Assembly (NCBI GenBank): GCA_017626095.1
Contig: JAGAJL010000012.1
Coordinates: 1 to 64,000, forward strand
Origin: Lachnospiraceae bacterium
GTDB taxonomy: Bacteria > Bacillota > Clostridia > Lachnospirales > Lachnospiraceae
Length of the DNA: 64,000 bases
Direction of reading: 5' to 3'
Made by a program: the position numbers and the translations under genes. Of the stretch, positions 8,854 through 17,630 are shown in pieces. Numbering within the stretch: the first letter of the stretch is position 1; the number at the start of each line of letters is the position of its first letter. The notes beneath the pieces were generated by a model. That model searched no databases, was not told where the DNA came from, and saw only the letters and a program-made list of their open reading frames with translations.

Positions 8854-9114
8854 ATGCAAGATTTAGGAAATACACAGTATTTTAAAGTGACTGAGCCGGA
8901 AAATGGCGTTAAGATTGTTTTATCAACCGTTTATGAAGCACTGACAGAAAAAGGATATGATCCCGTAAGCCAGATCGTAGGATACATTATGTCGGGAGAT
9001 CCGACCTATATTACCAGTCATATGAATGCAAGAAGCCTGATTATGAAAGTGGAACGTGACGAACTGGTTGAAGAAATGTTAAAGCAGTACATCAAGACAA
9101 ATAATTGGAAGTAA
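8854..9114 (+). CDS. ireB: IreB family regulatory phosphoprotein (UPF0297)
   Basis: The protein has 86 residues and the family signature [37 protein letters not shown]. In Enterococcus, IreB is a substrate of the PASTA kinase IreK and affects cephalosporin resistance. Its function elsewhere is little known. The start ATG 8854 has AAAGGACG nine bases upstream; an in-frame ATG at 8833 would place that RBS inside the gene. It precedes ruvX and a DUF1292 gene, the order seen across Firmicutes (yrzL-yrrK-yrzB in Bacillus). Confidence 0.92.
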   Translation: MQDLGNTQYFKVTEPENGVKIVLSTVYEALTEKGYDPVSQIVGYIMSGDPTYITSHMNARSLIMKVERDELVEEMLKQYIKTNNWK

Positions 9115-9126
9115 AGAGGAAAAGCT

Positions 9127-9561
9127 ATGAGGATCATGGGACTGGATTTCGGATCAAAAACGGTAGGAGTTGCTGTCAGTGATCCTTTGTTCATTACTGC
9201 ACAAAGTGTCGAGATTATCCGCAGAAAGCAGGAAAACAAGCTACGCCAGACATTGGCCCGGATTGAGGCGCTGATCGAGGAATATGAAGTTGACCGGATT
9301 GTCATCGGTCTTCCTAAAAATATGAACAATACCGAAGGTGAACGCGTGGAAAAGACCAGAGAGTTTGCCGATATGATATACAGACGTACAGGAATAGAGC
9401 CTGTTATGTGGGATGAAAGGCTGACTACGGTATCGGCAGATCGTGTTATGATGGAGTCGGGCATTCGCCGCGAAGAACGCAAGGAATATGTCGATGCTAT
9501 TGCCGCTTCTTTTATTTTGCAAGGGTATTTAGACAGCTTAAGGTTGCAAAAAGAGCAATAG
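9127..9561 (+). CDS. ruvX: RuvX/YqgF-family RNase H-fold nuclease
   Basis: The 144 residues fit the family exactly. The acidic active-site motifs of the RNase H fold are present: [17 protein letters not shown] at the N-terminus, [17 protein letters not shown] in the middle, DERLTT near residue 99 and DAIAA at the C-terminus. YqgF proteins are implicated in pre-16S rRNA 5'-end maturation and in Holliday-junction cleavage. The rRNA role is better supported in E. coli. It lies 12 bp after ireB with AGAGGAAA as RBS, and 26 bp before the DUF1292 gene. Confidence 0.93.
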   Translation: MRIMGLDFGSKTVGVAVSDPLFITAQSVEIIRRKQENKLRQTLARIEALIEEYEVDRIVIGLPKNMNNTEGERVEKTREFADMIYRRTGIEPVMWDERLTTVSADRVMMESGIRREERKEYVDAIAASFILQGYLDSLRLQKEQ

Positions 9562-9587
9562 ATTTTTGCCGGTAAAGGAGAGTATTT

Positions 9588-9860
9588 GTGGAAAAAATCA
9601 GTTTTAGCAGGCCGGACGAGGAACCGGTTGAATTTTACGTATTGGAACAGACCAGATTGGGAGGCATCAATTACCTGTTAGTAACCGATAAAGAAGAGGG
9701 AGATGCCGAAGCTCTGATTTTAAAAGACTTATCTTCTGATGAGGCGGTAGAAGGTATCTATGAAATTGTCAGTGACGATCAGGAATTGAATGCGGTTGCT
9801 GCAATCTTTGAAGATATCCTGGAAGATGTTGATTTGGTATCAGACGATTCGGAAGAGTAA
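9588..9860 (+). CDS. DUF1292 family protein (YrzB-like)
   Basis: This is a small acidic protein of 90 residues starting with GTG and preceded by AAAGGAGAG. The core SFSRPDEEPVEFYVLEQTRLGGINYLLV ... EALILKD matches the DUF1292 pattern. The last 20 residues are almost all acidic (ILEDVDLVSDDSEE). No biochemical function is known. The gene is regularly found with ireB and ruvX, which suggests a shared housekeeping role. Confidence 0.88.
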   Translation: MEKISFSRPDEEPVEFYVLEQTRLGGINYLLVTDKEEGDAEALILKDLSSDEAVEGIYEIVSDDQELNAVAAIFEDILEDVDLVSDDSEE

Positions 9861-10152
9861 ATGATGATAAGGTGATATCATAAAATATCAAAAATTATCA
9901 TGATGATAAAATGGATAATAAACCTAAGAATAAACATTATGAAAAACTTAGGAAAGAAAATGTTTGAGAAAGTAAATAATTAAATAAAAATAAATGTAGT
10001 ACCATATTTACGGAAACAGCATGATCTGGATCATTTTCGTAAAAATTCGGATAAGCTCTACGGTTTCGGGGACAAGCTTTATCAACCGTTTTTGAAGGAA
10101 TGATTCACGCATGAAGGATCCGCAGATATGAAAGAGTGTGGAGGAATTTTAA
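9861..10152 (+). promoter_or_regulatory. Structured leader upstream of rnjA (unclassified)
   Basis: No gene lies in these 292 bases. Near the 3' half, TTTACG (10007-10012) pairs with CGTAAA (10038-10043) around ATGATC-tg-GATCAT (10021-10034). Next, GATAAGCT (10050-10057) can pair with AGCTTTATC (10075-10083). Alternatively ACGGTT (10060-10065) pairs with AACCGT (10084-10089), which is followed by five T and so resembles a terminator. The last two helices interleave (each has one arm inside the other's loop), so they probably compete and could form an attenuator for RNase J. I do not recognise a known riboswitch class. Confidence 0.5.
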
Positions 10153-11823
10153 TTGAATAAGAAAAAGATGCCGACTTCCAAGCTGAAAATTATTCCGTTG
10201 GGAGGTCTGGAGCAGATTGGTATGAATATTACTGCCTTTGAGTACGAAGACAGTATTATTGTTGTGGACTGTGGCTTATCATTTCCGGAAGATGATATGC
10301 TTGGAATTGATCTCGTGATTCCAGATGTGACATATTTAAAAGAAAATTTGGATAAAGTCAAAGGTTTTATGATTACACATGGGCATGAGGACCATATCGG
10401 TGCACTTCCTTATGTATTAAAGGATATCCCGGTTCCGATTTATGCAACAAATCTGACCATGGCCATTATTGAAAATAAGTTAAAAGAGCATGGCATGGAA
10501 CATGTGGTTAAGCGTAAAGTCGTAAAATTCGGACAGATTATTAACTTTGGAAATTTTCGGATTGAATTTATTAAAACCAATCACAGTATTGTGGATGCGG
10601 CTGCACTGGCGATTTATTCTCCTGCCGGGATCGTGGTTCACACCGGGGATTTCAAAGTGGATTATACACCGGTATTCGGTGATGCCATTGATCTTCAACG
10701 CTTTGCTGAAATCGGGAAAAAAGGAGTGCTGGCACTGATGTGTGACAGTACCAATGCAGAGAGACAAGGTTTTACGCAGTCGGAGAGGACAGTTGGAAAA
10801 ACCTTTGACAATATTTTTGCTGAACACACGGGGACACGGATTATTATTGCGACGTTTGCATCCAATGTGGACAGGGTTCAGCAGATTATTAATTCCGCAT
10901 ACAAATTCGGACGTAAGGTTGTGGTCGAAGGACGGAGCATGGTCAGCATTATTGATACAGCCGCTGCACTTGGTTGTCTGAATGTGCCTGATAATACGCT
11001 GATTACGATAGAAGAATTAAAAAACTATCCGGATGACAGAACGGTTATCATTACGACCGGAAGTCAGGGAGAAAGTATGGCCGCGCTCAGCCGTATGGCA
11101 GGTGGCGTGCACAGAAAGGTCAGCATCGGCCCGAATGATACGGTTATTTTTTCATCGCATCCGATTCCGGGCAATGAAAAAGCAGTTTCCAAAATTATTA
11201 ATGAGTTATATGCCAAAGGTGCCAATGTTATTTTCCAGGATACCCATGTATCGGGACATGCCTGCCAGGAAGAAATTAAACTTTTATATACATTGGTTCG
11301 TCCCAAGTATGCAATTCCGGTTCATGGTGAATACCGGCATCTGATTGCGCAGGCTTCGCTGGTAAAAGGATTGGGATATGATTCAGAGGATATTTTTATT
11401 TTGAGCTCCGGCGATGTTTTGGAAATTTCCGAAGAAAGTGCCGAAGTAATTGGTAAAGTGCCTACGGGTGCTGTTTATGTCGACGGTTTAGGAGTCGGAG
11501 ATGTCGGCAATATCGTTTTGCGTGACCGTCAGCATTTGGCAGAGGATGGTATTCTGATTGTTGTAATGGCATTGGAATCAGCAAGCAATTATCTGGTTTC
11601 AGGACCGGATATTGTATCCCGTGGATTTGTATATGTAAGAGAATCGGATGAACTGATTGACGGAGCCAGAGAAATGGTTTTAGACATGATGGAGCGTTTT
11701 CAGGAAAGAAATGTTTCGGATTGGGGTAAAATAAAAGCGGCGATTAAAGATAATCTTGGTGATTATTTGTGGAAAAAAACAAAACGTCGTCCGATGATTT
11801 TACCAATTATTATGGAAGTGTAA
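10153..11823 (+). CDS. rnjA: Ribonuclease J
   Basis: RNase J is a metallo-beta-lactamase/beta-CASP ribonuclease with endo- and 5'-3' exonuclease activity, central to mRNA decay and rRNA maturation in Firmicutes. The metal-binding motif HGHEDHIGAL is at residues 76-85, with further ligands in HTGDFKVDYT and the C-terminal HVSGHACQEE and PVHGEYRHL motifs. The 556-residue length is normal. The start is TTG 10153 with GTGGAGGAA seven to fourteen bases upstream. It is preceded by a possible attenuator leader and followed by ylbF-like and MltG-like genes. Only one RNase J is seen in the window, so the choice of rnjA over rnjB is nominal. Confidence 0.93.
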   Translation: MNKKKMPTSKLKIIPLGGLEQIGMNITAFEYEDSIIVVDCGLSFPEDDMLGIDLVIPDVTYLKENLDKVKGFMITHGHEDHIGALPYVLKDIPVPIYATNLTMAIIENKLKEHGMEHVVKRKVVKFGQIINFGNFRIEFIKTNHSIVDAAALAIYSPAGIVVHTGDFKVDYTPVFGDAIDLQRFAEIGKKGVLALMCDSTNAERQGFTQSERTVGKTFDNIFAEHTGTRIIIATFASNVDRVQQIINSAYKFGRKVVVEGRSMVSIIDTAAALGCLNVPDNTLITIEELKNYPDDRTVIITTGSQGESMAALSRMAGGVHRKVSIGPNDTVIFSSHPIPGNEKAVSKIINELYAKGANVIFQDTHVSGHACQEEIKLLYTLVRPKYAIPVHGEYRHLIAQASLVKGLGYDSEDIFILSSGDVLEISEESAEVIGKVPTGAVYVDGLGVGDVGNIVLRDRQHLAEDGILIVVMALESASNYLVSGPDIVSRGFVYVRESDELIDGAREMVLDMMERFQERNVSDWGKIKAAIKDNLGDYLWKKTKRRPMILPIIMEV

Positions 11824-11862
11824 GAGATACAAACGGATAATAAGATACGCAGAGAGGCTTTC

Positions 11863-12207
11863 ATGAGCGAATTTTTGAATATTACAAATGATTATATAAA
11901 TAAGATAAGGGAAGATGAAGTCTGTGAAGAGTATTTCCGGCAAAAGGAGCTTGTGTCAACACAATATCCGGACTTAAAAAAACAGATTGATGAATTTCGT
12001 TATCGCAATTTTAAATTGCAAAATGAAACGGATGCGGACAGACTATTTGATGAAACCGATCGTTTTGAACGGGAATATGAAGAATTTCGCAAAAATCCGA
12101 TTGTAAGTGATTTTTTGGCAGCAGAACTTGCTTTCTGTCGTATGTATCAGGAAATCCAATCGGTTCTTGGTGAAGCTTTTGCGAAAGATTTCGACTTGTC
12201 GAATTAG
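11863..12207 (+). CDS. YlbF/YmcA-family protein
   Basis: The protein has 114 residues and is largely helical and charged. The pattern (EDEVCEEYFRQKELVSTQYPDLKKQIDEFR ... VSDFLAAELAFCRMYQEI) matches the YlbF/YmcA (Com_YlbF) family. In Bacillus, YlbF, YmcA and YaaT form the Y-complex that binds RNase Y and steers mRNA processing. Its position right behind rnjA fits an RNA-metabolism link, but the exact paralogue is uncertain. The RBS AGAGAGG is upstream of ATG 11863. Confidence 0.8.
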   Translation: MSEFLNITNDYINKIREDEVCEEYFRQKELVSTQYPDLKKQIDEFRYRNFKLQNETDADRLFDETDRFEREYEEFRKNPIVSDFLAAELAFCRMYQEIQSVLGEAFAKDFDLSN

Positions 12208-12216
12208 GAGGAGCCT

Positions 12217-12744
12217 ATGGATGCAAAAAAAGTAGTAGGAGCATTTGTTGGTATGGTTTTACGAGTTACCATTGCCATTTTTGTTCTATATTATTTGTAT
12301 CAAACAGCAATCAATGCTTATAATTTTGGCTATCGTATTTTTGCCGATTTGCCATGTGCCATTGCTCCGGGTAGAGATATCCAGGTTACGGTCACAGAAT
12401 CTATGGATGAAAAAGAGCTTGCAAAAGAGTTTGAAAAAGTTGGGCTGGTTGAGGACTGGAAATTATTCTGGGTACAGATTTTGCTTTCCGAGTATAAAGA
12501 GGACTTAAAGCCGGGAATTTATACACTCAATAATTCCATGAATTCGGAAGAACTTCTGGCTGCTTTAGCAGGCGCCGGCGAAGAGGACGAGAATGGTGAA
12601 ACATCTGACGCCGATGCGGAAACGACGGATCCGGCAAATGAAACCATTATGAATAATGCTGATGATGAAGTGGTACCGGAATCTGAAGACGATCGGCAAG
12701 ATGGCTCCGAATCAAGTGAAGATGCCGCACAGGAAAATGAATAG
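12217..12744 (+). CDS. MltG-like membrane protein lacking the catalytic domain
   Basis: This is a 175-residue protein with one N-terminal membrane helix (about residues 8-30) and an extracytoplasmic region. That region resembles the N-terminal LysM-like module of the endolytic transglycosylase MltG (VTVTESMDEKELAKEFEKVGLVEDWKLFWVQILLSEYKEDLKPGIYTLNNSMNSEELL). The catalytic YceG domain is missing. The last 55 residues are a highly acidic low-complexity tail. It occupies the place of yrrL (mltG) in the Bacillus gene order. It could be a family-specific short form that binds but does not cleave peptidoglycan strands. The RBS AGGAGGAG precedes ATG 12217. Confidence 0.75.
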   Translation: MDAKKVVGAFVGMVLRVTIAIFVLYYLYQTAINAYNFGYRIFADLPCAIAPGRDIQVTVTESMDEKELAKEFEKVGLVEDWKLFWVQILLSEYKEDLKPGIYTLNNSMNSEELLAALAGAGEEDENGETSDADAETTDPANETIMNNADDEVVPESEDDRQDGSESSEDAAQENE

Positions 12745-12838
12745 ATTGGCTGATAAATGAACATGAAATAAAAATTAAAACAAATAAACGGACAAAAAAT
12801 GGACAAATAAATGAACAAACAGGAAAAGGTGCAAGATT

Positions 12839-13474
12839 ATGATTACCGATGAGCGTTTTATTGCTTACATCAATTCATTGGATGCAGGCAATCCGGCTTA
12901 TCTGGATGAACTGGAAGCATATGCCTTAAACACACAGGTTCCGATTATTCGGAAAGAAATGCAGAGCTTTATGAAAACTATGCTTGTAATGAATAAACCG
13001 AAGCAGATTCTGGAAGTGGGAACTGCCATCGGTTTTTCTGCTTTATTGATGAGCGAGTTTACAGACGGGCATATTACAACCATAGAAAACTACGATAAAC
13101 GGATTCCCATCGCACGGGATAATTTTAAAAAATATCACAAAGAACATCAGATAACCCTGCTCGAAGGGGATGCCATGGAAGTCTTAAAAACTCTGGACGG
13201 CCCCTATGATTTTATTTTTATGGATGCGGCCAAGGGTCAGTATATTCACTATTTACCTGAGATTATGCGCCTTTTAGCTCCCGGCGGAGTTCTGATTTCC
13301 GATAACGTCATGCAGGATGGGGATATAATCGAATCCAAATACGCGGTCACGAGAAGAGACCGAACGATTCACAAGCGAATGAGAGAATATTTATATACAC
13401 TCAAACATCATGAAGAACTGGAAACCTCTATCCTGACATTAGGAGACGGAGTAGCTGTCTCTGTCAGAAAATGA
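12839..13474 (+). CDS. SAM-dependent O-methyltransferase, TrmR-like
   Basis: The 211-residue protein belongs to the COMT-like family (Methyltransf_3/24) with motif I LEVGTAIGFSALL near residue 58, MDAAKGQY near 130 and ISDNVMQDG near 158. The closest functional analogue I can name is Bacillus TrmR (YrrM), which methylates 5-hydroxyuridine at tRNA position 34 to 5-methoxyuridine. A U32-family gene follows at 13684, the group that includes the TrhP enzymes making 5-hydroxyuridine. The pathway assignment rests on this pairing and is an inference. The RBS AGGAAAAGG precedes ATG 12839. Confidence 0.85.
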   Translation: MITDERFIAYINSLDAGNPAYLDELEAYALNTQVPIIRKEMQSFMKTMLVMNKPKQILEVGTAIGFSALLMSEFTDGHITTIENYDKRIPIARDNFKKYHKEHQITLLEGDAMEVLKTLDGPYDFIFMDAAKGQYIHYLPEIMRLLAPGGVLISDNVMQDGDIIESKYAVTRRDRTIHKRMREYLYTLKHHEELETSILTLGDGVAVSVRK

Positions 13475-13504
13475 TTCTGCTTTTGCAGGCCTTTAAGTTA
13501 TATA

Positions 13505-13661
13505 TTTGTGCATCCGCGCGATTTTATATATTCTGCGTACAGACTGTATATCAACGTCAGCACTTAATGAGCAATTTATTGCGAATTTAGTACTGCTACG
13601 TTGATATCCAAGTGAGAACGCGTCTGGGAGCAGAATATATAAAATCGTGCGGATGCACAAA
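13505..13661. repeat. Long palindrome with 32-base arms (possible relative of family 1)
   Basis: The arm at 13505-13536 (beginning TTTGTGCATCCGC) is the reverse complement of 13630-13661 at 31 of 32 positions, and the mismatch becomes G-U in + strand RNA. Inside, ATATCAACGT near 13549 pairs with ACGTTGATAT near 13604, and GCAAT/ATTGC forms the tip. The layout matches the complete family 1 copy at 52293-52462 (32-base arms, about 100 bases inside, ATATATAA in the arm), but the inner sequence differs. It fills the gap between the methyltransferase and U32 genes. Confidence 0.8.
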
Positions 13662-13683
13662 AGAGAGTAGGAGATTTTGAAAT

Positions 13684-14919
13684 ATGAGAAAACCGGAATT
13701 GTTAATTCCTGCAAGTAGTTTAGAAGTGTTAAAAACGGCAGTAATATTTGGTGCTGACGCAGTATATATCGGTGGGGAAGCTTTTGGCCTAAGGGCAAAA
13801 GCTAAGAATTTCACACCGGATGAGATGAGAGAAGGCATTGCCTTTGCACATGAGCACGGGGTAAAGGTGCATGTTACCGCAAATATTCTTGCTCACAACT
13901 ATGATTTGGAAGGCGCGGCAAACTATTTTCGCGAATTGGCAGAAATCAAACCGGATGCGATTATTGTAGCGGATCCGGGGATGGTAATGTTAGCAAAGGC
14001 TAATTGTCCGGATATTGAAATTCATATCAGTACGCAGGCTAATAATACGAACTATATGACCTTCCGTTTTTGGTATGATCAGGGAATTCGACGAGTGGTT
14101 TGTGCCAGAGAGCTTTCTTTGGTAGAAATCAAGCAGATTCGGGAAAATATTCCAAAAGATATGGAAATCGAATGTTTTATTCATGGAGCTATGTGCATTT
14201 CTTATTCCGGACGCTGTCTGCTTAGCAATTATTTTACCGGAAGGGATGCCAACCATGGAGCCTGTACTCATCCTTGTCGTTGGAAATATGCGGTTGTGGA
14301 GGAAAGCCGTCCCGGTGAATATCTTCCGGTATATGAAAACGAACGGGGGACATATATTTTTAATTCCAAGGATTTATGCATGATTGAGCATATTCCTGAG
14401 ATGCTCGATGCCGGTATTGACAGTTTTAAGATTGAAGGACGAATGAAAACGGCTCTTTATGTGGCGACGGTTGCAAGAACTTATCGCAAAGCCATTGATG
14501 CTGCCGTGCAGGGAAAAGAAGCCTTTGAAGAAATCCTGTCTTGGGCAAAAGAAGAAATTTCCAAATGCACATACAGACAGTTTACGACGGGATTTTATTT
14601 TGGAAAGCCGGATGAAAATACACAGATTTATGACAGTAACACGTATATCAATGAATATATCTATTTGGGCATTATCAACCGTGCAGAACAGAATGTGGTT
14701 TATATTGAGCAAAGAAATAAGTTCTGCGTTGGAGAAACCATTGAAATTATGAAACCGGATGGAAGTAACGTAGAGACGAGGGTCGTTTCTATTATAAATG
14801 AAGAAACCGGAGAAAAAATGGAAAGTGCTCCCCATCCGCAGCAAAAACTGAAAGTGGAATTGGATCAGCCTGCATCCGTATATGATTTACTGCGGAAGAA
14901 AGCGCCTGAACAAGAATGA
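13684..14919 (+). CDS. Peptidase U32 family protein, TrhP-like
   Basis: The protein has 411 residues with an N-terminal TIM-barrel-like region (MRKPELLIPASSLEVLKTAVIFGADAVYIGG) and the U32 cysteine motif. The motif spans about residues 164-200 (ECFIHGAMCISYSGRC, then ACTHPCRW) and likely binds an Fe-S cluster. A C-terminal U32 beta domain follows. Members of this group (E. coli TrhP, Bacillus TrhP1/P2) hydroxylate U34 of tRNA using prephenate. Annotation as a collagenase-type protease is traditional and probably wrong here. The TrmR-like methyltransferase upstream supports a wobble-modification role. The RBS GTAGGAG precedes ATG 13684. Confidence 0.88.
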   Translation: MRKPELLIPASSLEVLKTAVIFGADAVYIGGEAFGLRAKAKNFTPDEMREGIAFAHEHGVKVHVTANILAHNYDLEGAANYFRELAEIKPDAIIVADPGMVMLAKANCPDIEIHISTQANNTNYMTFRFWYDQGIRRVVCARELSLVEIKQIRENIPKDMEIECFIHGAMCISYSGRCLLSNYFTGRDANHGACTHPCRWKYAVVEESRPGEYLPVYENERGTYIFNSKDLCMIEHIPEMLDAGIDSFKIEGRMKTALYVATVARTYRKAIDAAVQGKEAFEEILSWAKEEISKCTYRQFTTGFYFGKPDENTQIYDSNTYINEYIYLGIINRAEQNVVYIEQRNKFCVGETIEIMKPDGSNVETRVVSIINEETGEKMESAPHPQQKLKVELDQPASVYDLLRKKAPEQE

Positions 14920-14944
14920 GATTAGTCATAAAAAGATAACATTC

Positions 14945-14974
14945 TTGACCGTAGTTTAAATACTCTGCTATAAT
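14945..14974 (+). promoter_or_regulatory. Sigma-A promoter of the glnN leader
   Basis: TTGACC (14945-14950), an 18-base spacer and TATAAT (14969-14974). The -10 box sits in the small palindrome CTGCTATAATAGCAG, which could be an operator or chance. A second possible promoter lies at 15023-15051 (TTGCAT, 17 bases, TATCTT). Confidence 0.75.
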
Positions 14975-15039
14975 AGCAGAAGTGTGAACCGCGGCCGGAA
15001 ATAAATTTTTTTAAAAATATACTTGCATTTTTGAAAAAA

Positions 15040-15140
15040 TAAGAGTATCTTATCTATATAAAATAGAAAACGGTGTTGAAGCCACCGACATAAGATATTT
15101 TGAACGATGAAGTTCCAACCGTACGGTTCGGAACTTTTTT
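15040..15140 (+). promoter_or_regulatory. Structured glnN leader with terminator (candidate attenuator)
   Basis: TATCTTAT near 15046 pairs with ATAAGATA near 15089-15097, enclosing two short hairpins: CTAT/ATAG and CGGTG/CACCG (about 15071-15087). GAAC-GATGAA-GTTC (about 15102-15115) overlaps the left arm of a strong terminator: AAGTTCC (15110-15116) pairs with GGAACTT (15130-15136) around AACCG/CGGTT, then seven T. The small hairpin and the terminator are mutually exclusive, as in an attenuator. It could be a target for an ANTAR-type antiterminator, known for nitrogen genes in clostridia, but the loops do not fit the A1/G4 hexaloop rule cleanly. The sensor is unknown. Confidence 0.6.
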
Positions 15141-15277
15141 TATTTTCGTAACACATCAGATGTATTTGTATATGATAGCATCTGATAACTGCATAATCAG
15201 AGGTGGAACTGATTTGCGGGGCTTGTCACGGTGTTTGAAATATCAGCTCCCAATAAAAGGAAAAGGAGATACGAGAA

Positions 15278-17389
15278 ATGAGTGAAGTTATGAACGTCGA
15301 AGAAATCTTCGGAAAAAATGTATTTACCCTTGGTAAAATGAAGGAACGCCTTCCCAAAGATGCCTTCAAAGAGGTTAAGAAGGTAATGGATCAGGGTGGA
15401 GAGCTTTCTATGGCAACTGCTAATGTTGTTGCGAAAGCAATGAAAGACTGGGCTGTTGAAAATGGAGCCACACACTATACACATTGGTTTCAGCCTCTGA
15501 CAGGTATTACTGCAGAGAAACATGATGCATTCGTTGCACATCCCGATGAAATGGGAAAAATGATTACTGAGTTTTCCGGAAAAGAATTAATTAAAGGTGA
15601 GCCTGATGCTTCTTCTTTCCCTTCCGGCGGACTTCGTGCAACATTTGAAGCAAGAGGATATACAGCATGGGATATTACTTCTCCCGCTTTCTTAAAAGAA
15701 GCTGCAACAGGTGCTATTCTTTGTATTCCTACAGCTTTCTGTTCTTATACAGGTGAAGCGCTTGATAAAAAGACACCTTTACTTCGTTCTATGGAAGCTG
15801 TTTCCAAACAGGCACTTCGTATTGTAAGATTATTCGGTAACACTGGTGCAACAAAGGTTACAGCATCCGTTGGTCCCGAACAGGAATATTTCTTAGTAGA
15901 TGAAAAATTATACAAACAGCGTCCTGACTTAATGTTTTCCGGACGTACCCTTTTCGGAGCACTTCCTCCGAAAGGACAGGAAATGGAAGATCACTACTTT
16001 GGTGTTATCCGTGAGCGTGTCGGCGCTTATATGAAAGATTTAAATGAGGAGCTTTGGAAATTAGGTGTAACAGCTAAAACACAGCACAACGAAGTTGCTC
16101 CTGCCCAGCATGAGTTAGCTCCGATTTACGAAACAGCAAATATTGCTGTAGACCACAACCAGTTGGTTATGGAGACAATGAAGAGAGTTGCTGTTAAGCA
16201 TGGTATGAGATGTCTTTTACATGAAAAACCCTATGCAGGTGTAAATGGTTCCGGTAAACATGACAACTGGTCTATTACAACCGATAATGGTGTGAATTTA
16301 TTGGATCCCGGTGATACACCAAATGAAAACATCCAGTTTTTACTTGTACTTGCCTGCATTATGAAAGCAGTTGATACACACGCAGATTTACTTCGTCAGT
16401 CAGCTTCGGACGTTGGTAATGACCACAGACTTGGTGCAAATGAAGCACCTCCGGCTATTATTTCCATGTTCCTTGGAGAACAGCTTGAGGATGTTGTAAA
16501 ACAGCTTGTAGAGACAGGTAGTGCCGATTCTGTAAAACAGGGTGGAAAATTGCAAACAGGCGTATCTACTCTTCCTGATTTGCAGAAAGATGCAACAGAC
16601 CGTAACAGAACATCACCGTTTGCCTTTACCGGTAATAAATTTGAGTTCCGTATGGTTGGTAGTGCCGATTCTATCGCAGGTCCCAACACAACCTTAAATG
16701 CCATTGTTGCAGAAGCATTCTGTGAGGCAGCTGATATTCTTGAAAAAGCAGATGATTTCGATGCAGCAGTGCACGATCTGATTAAAGAATATATGACCAA
16801 ACATCAGAGAATTATTTTCAATGGAAACGGTTATTCTGATGAATGGGTAAAAGAAGCTGAGAAGAGAGGATTGCCGAATATTAAATCCATGATTGAAGCT
16901 GCATGCACCATCACAGATCCGAAAGCAGTTGCTCTGTTTGAGAAATTTGGTATTTATACAGAGGCAGAATTAAAATCCCGTGAAGAGATTATTTACGAGA
17001 CCTATGCTAAATCAATCAATATTGAAGCATTAACGATGATTGATATGGCCGGCAAACAGATTATTCCTGCCGTTGTAAAATACACCAAAGTATTGGCCGA
17101 TACCATCAATGCTGTTAAGGCAGCAGGTGCAGACGCATCTGTTCAGGCAGAGCTTTTGAAACAGGTTTCCAAGAAACTCGAAGCAATGCAGAAAGCGTTG
17201 GTGAAATTGCAGAAAGCAGAAGCAAAAGGTTCTGCTATGACAGATGCCAAAGAACAGGCTTTCTTCTATAAAGATACGGTTATGGTAATTATGGCTGAGC
17301 TCAGAAAACCTGCAGACGAGTTGGAAATGATTGTAGATAAAGAATTATGGCCAATTCCTACATATGGTGAATTAATGTTTGAAGTTTAA
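15278..17389 (+). CDS. glnN: Glutamine synthetase type III
   Basis: GlnN makes glutamine from glutamate, ammonia and ATP and is the main ammonia-assimilating enzyme in many anaerobic Firmicutes and Bacteroidetes. The 703 residues match the GSIII family (about 700-730), clearly longer than GSI (about 440-470). Visible landmarks are [42 protein letters not shown] metal-binding residues ([15 protein letters not shown]), [10 protein letters not shown] and [16 protein letters not shown]. The RBS AAAAGGAG precedes ATG 15278. It is a single-gene transcript with its own leader and a terminator at 17428. Codon choice (many CTT, GTT, ACA, GCA) is smoother than in neighbours, consistent with high expression. 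Confidence 0.96.
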   Translation: MSEVMNVEEIFGKNVFTLGKMKERLPKDAFKEVKKVMDQGGELSMATANVVAKAMKDWAVENGATHYTHWFQPLTGITAEKHDAFVAHPDEMGKMITEFSGKELIKGEPDASSFPSGGLRATFEARGYTAWDITSPAFLKEAATGAILCIPTAFCSYTGEALDKKTPLLRSMEAVSKQALRIVRLFGNTGATKVTASVGPEQEYFLVDEKLYKQRPDLMFSGRTLFGALPPKGQEMEDHYFGVIRERVGAYMKDLNEELWKLGVTAKTQHNEVAPAQHELAPIYETANIAVDHNQLVMETMKRVAVKHGMRCLLHEKPYAGVNGSGKHDNWSITTDNGVNLLDPGDTPNENIQFLLVLACIMKAVDTHADLLRQSASDVGNDHRLGANEAPPAIISMFLGEQLEDVVKQLVETGSADSVKQGGKLQTGVSTLPDLQKDATDRNRTSPFAFTGNKFEFRMVGSADSIAGPNTTLNAIVAEAFCEAADILEKADDFDAAVHDLIKEYMTKHQRIIFNGNGYSDEWVKEAEKRGLPNIKSMIEAACTITDPKAVALFEKFGIYTEAELKSREEIIYETYAKSINIEALTMIDMAGKQIIPAVVKYTKVLADTINAVKAAGADASVQAELLKQVSKKLEAMQKALVKLQKAEAKGSAMTDAKEQAFFYKDTVMVIMAELRKPADELEMIVDKELWPIPTYGELMFEV

Positions 17390-17427
17390 TCCGTTATTAT
17401 AAAATCAGACATTATAAGATTGATACA

Positions 17428-17464
17428 GGGGCAGGGTTGCTAAACAGTAATCCTGTCCTTTTTT
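17428..17464 (+). terminator. glnN terminator
   Basis: The arms GGGGCAGGGTT and AATCCTGTCC pair with a small internal loop, followed by six T. It lies about 40 bp behind the glnN stop codon. Confidence 0.85.
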
Positions 17465-17498
17465 AATGCTCCTGATATAGTATATTTAATGTTTGACA

Positions 17499-17572
17499 AT
17501 ACATGTGAGAATGTTGTGTGGAAATACTGGAAGCAGAAGTATGAGGCAACAAAGATATATAATGAAAACACA
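17499..17572 (+). repeat. Diverged arm of palindromic family 1 (copy E)
   Basis: The segment ACATGTGAGAATG ... GGAAATACTGG, then AGCAGAAGTATGAGGCAACAAAGATATATAAT, aligns with the right arm of copies A and C (GTGAGCATGCC, AGAAATG, CCGAAGTATGAAGCGGCAAAGATATATA). The central hairpin is missing. It appears to be a decayed half element between glnN and the tRNA promoter. Confidence 0.55.
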
Positions 17573-17630
17573 CGTCCGAACAGGGAAACATAAGGATTAT
17601 CGGGAAAACACAAAAAAATGAAAATAATGC

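Noticed and set aside
13493..13838. Minus-strand frames over the palindrome between the methyltransferase and U32 genes
   Set aside because: They are shadows of the inverted repeat and of the U32 coding sequence, without an RBS.
15065..15120. Firm assignment of the glnN leader to ANTAR-target RNA
   Set aside because: Two hairpins and an overlapping terminator fit the general scheme, but the loops TTGAAGC and GATGAA do not give the required A1/G4 hexaloop.
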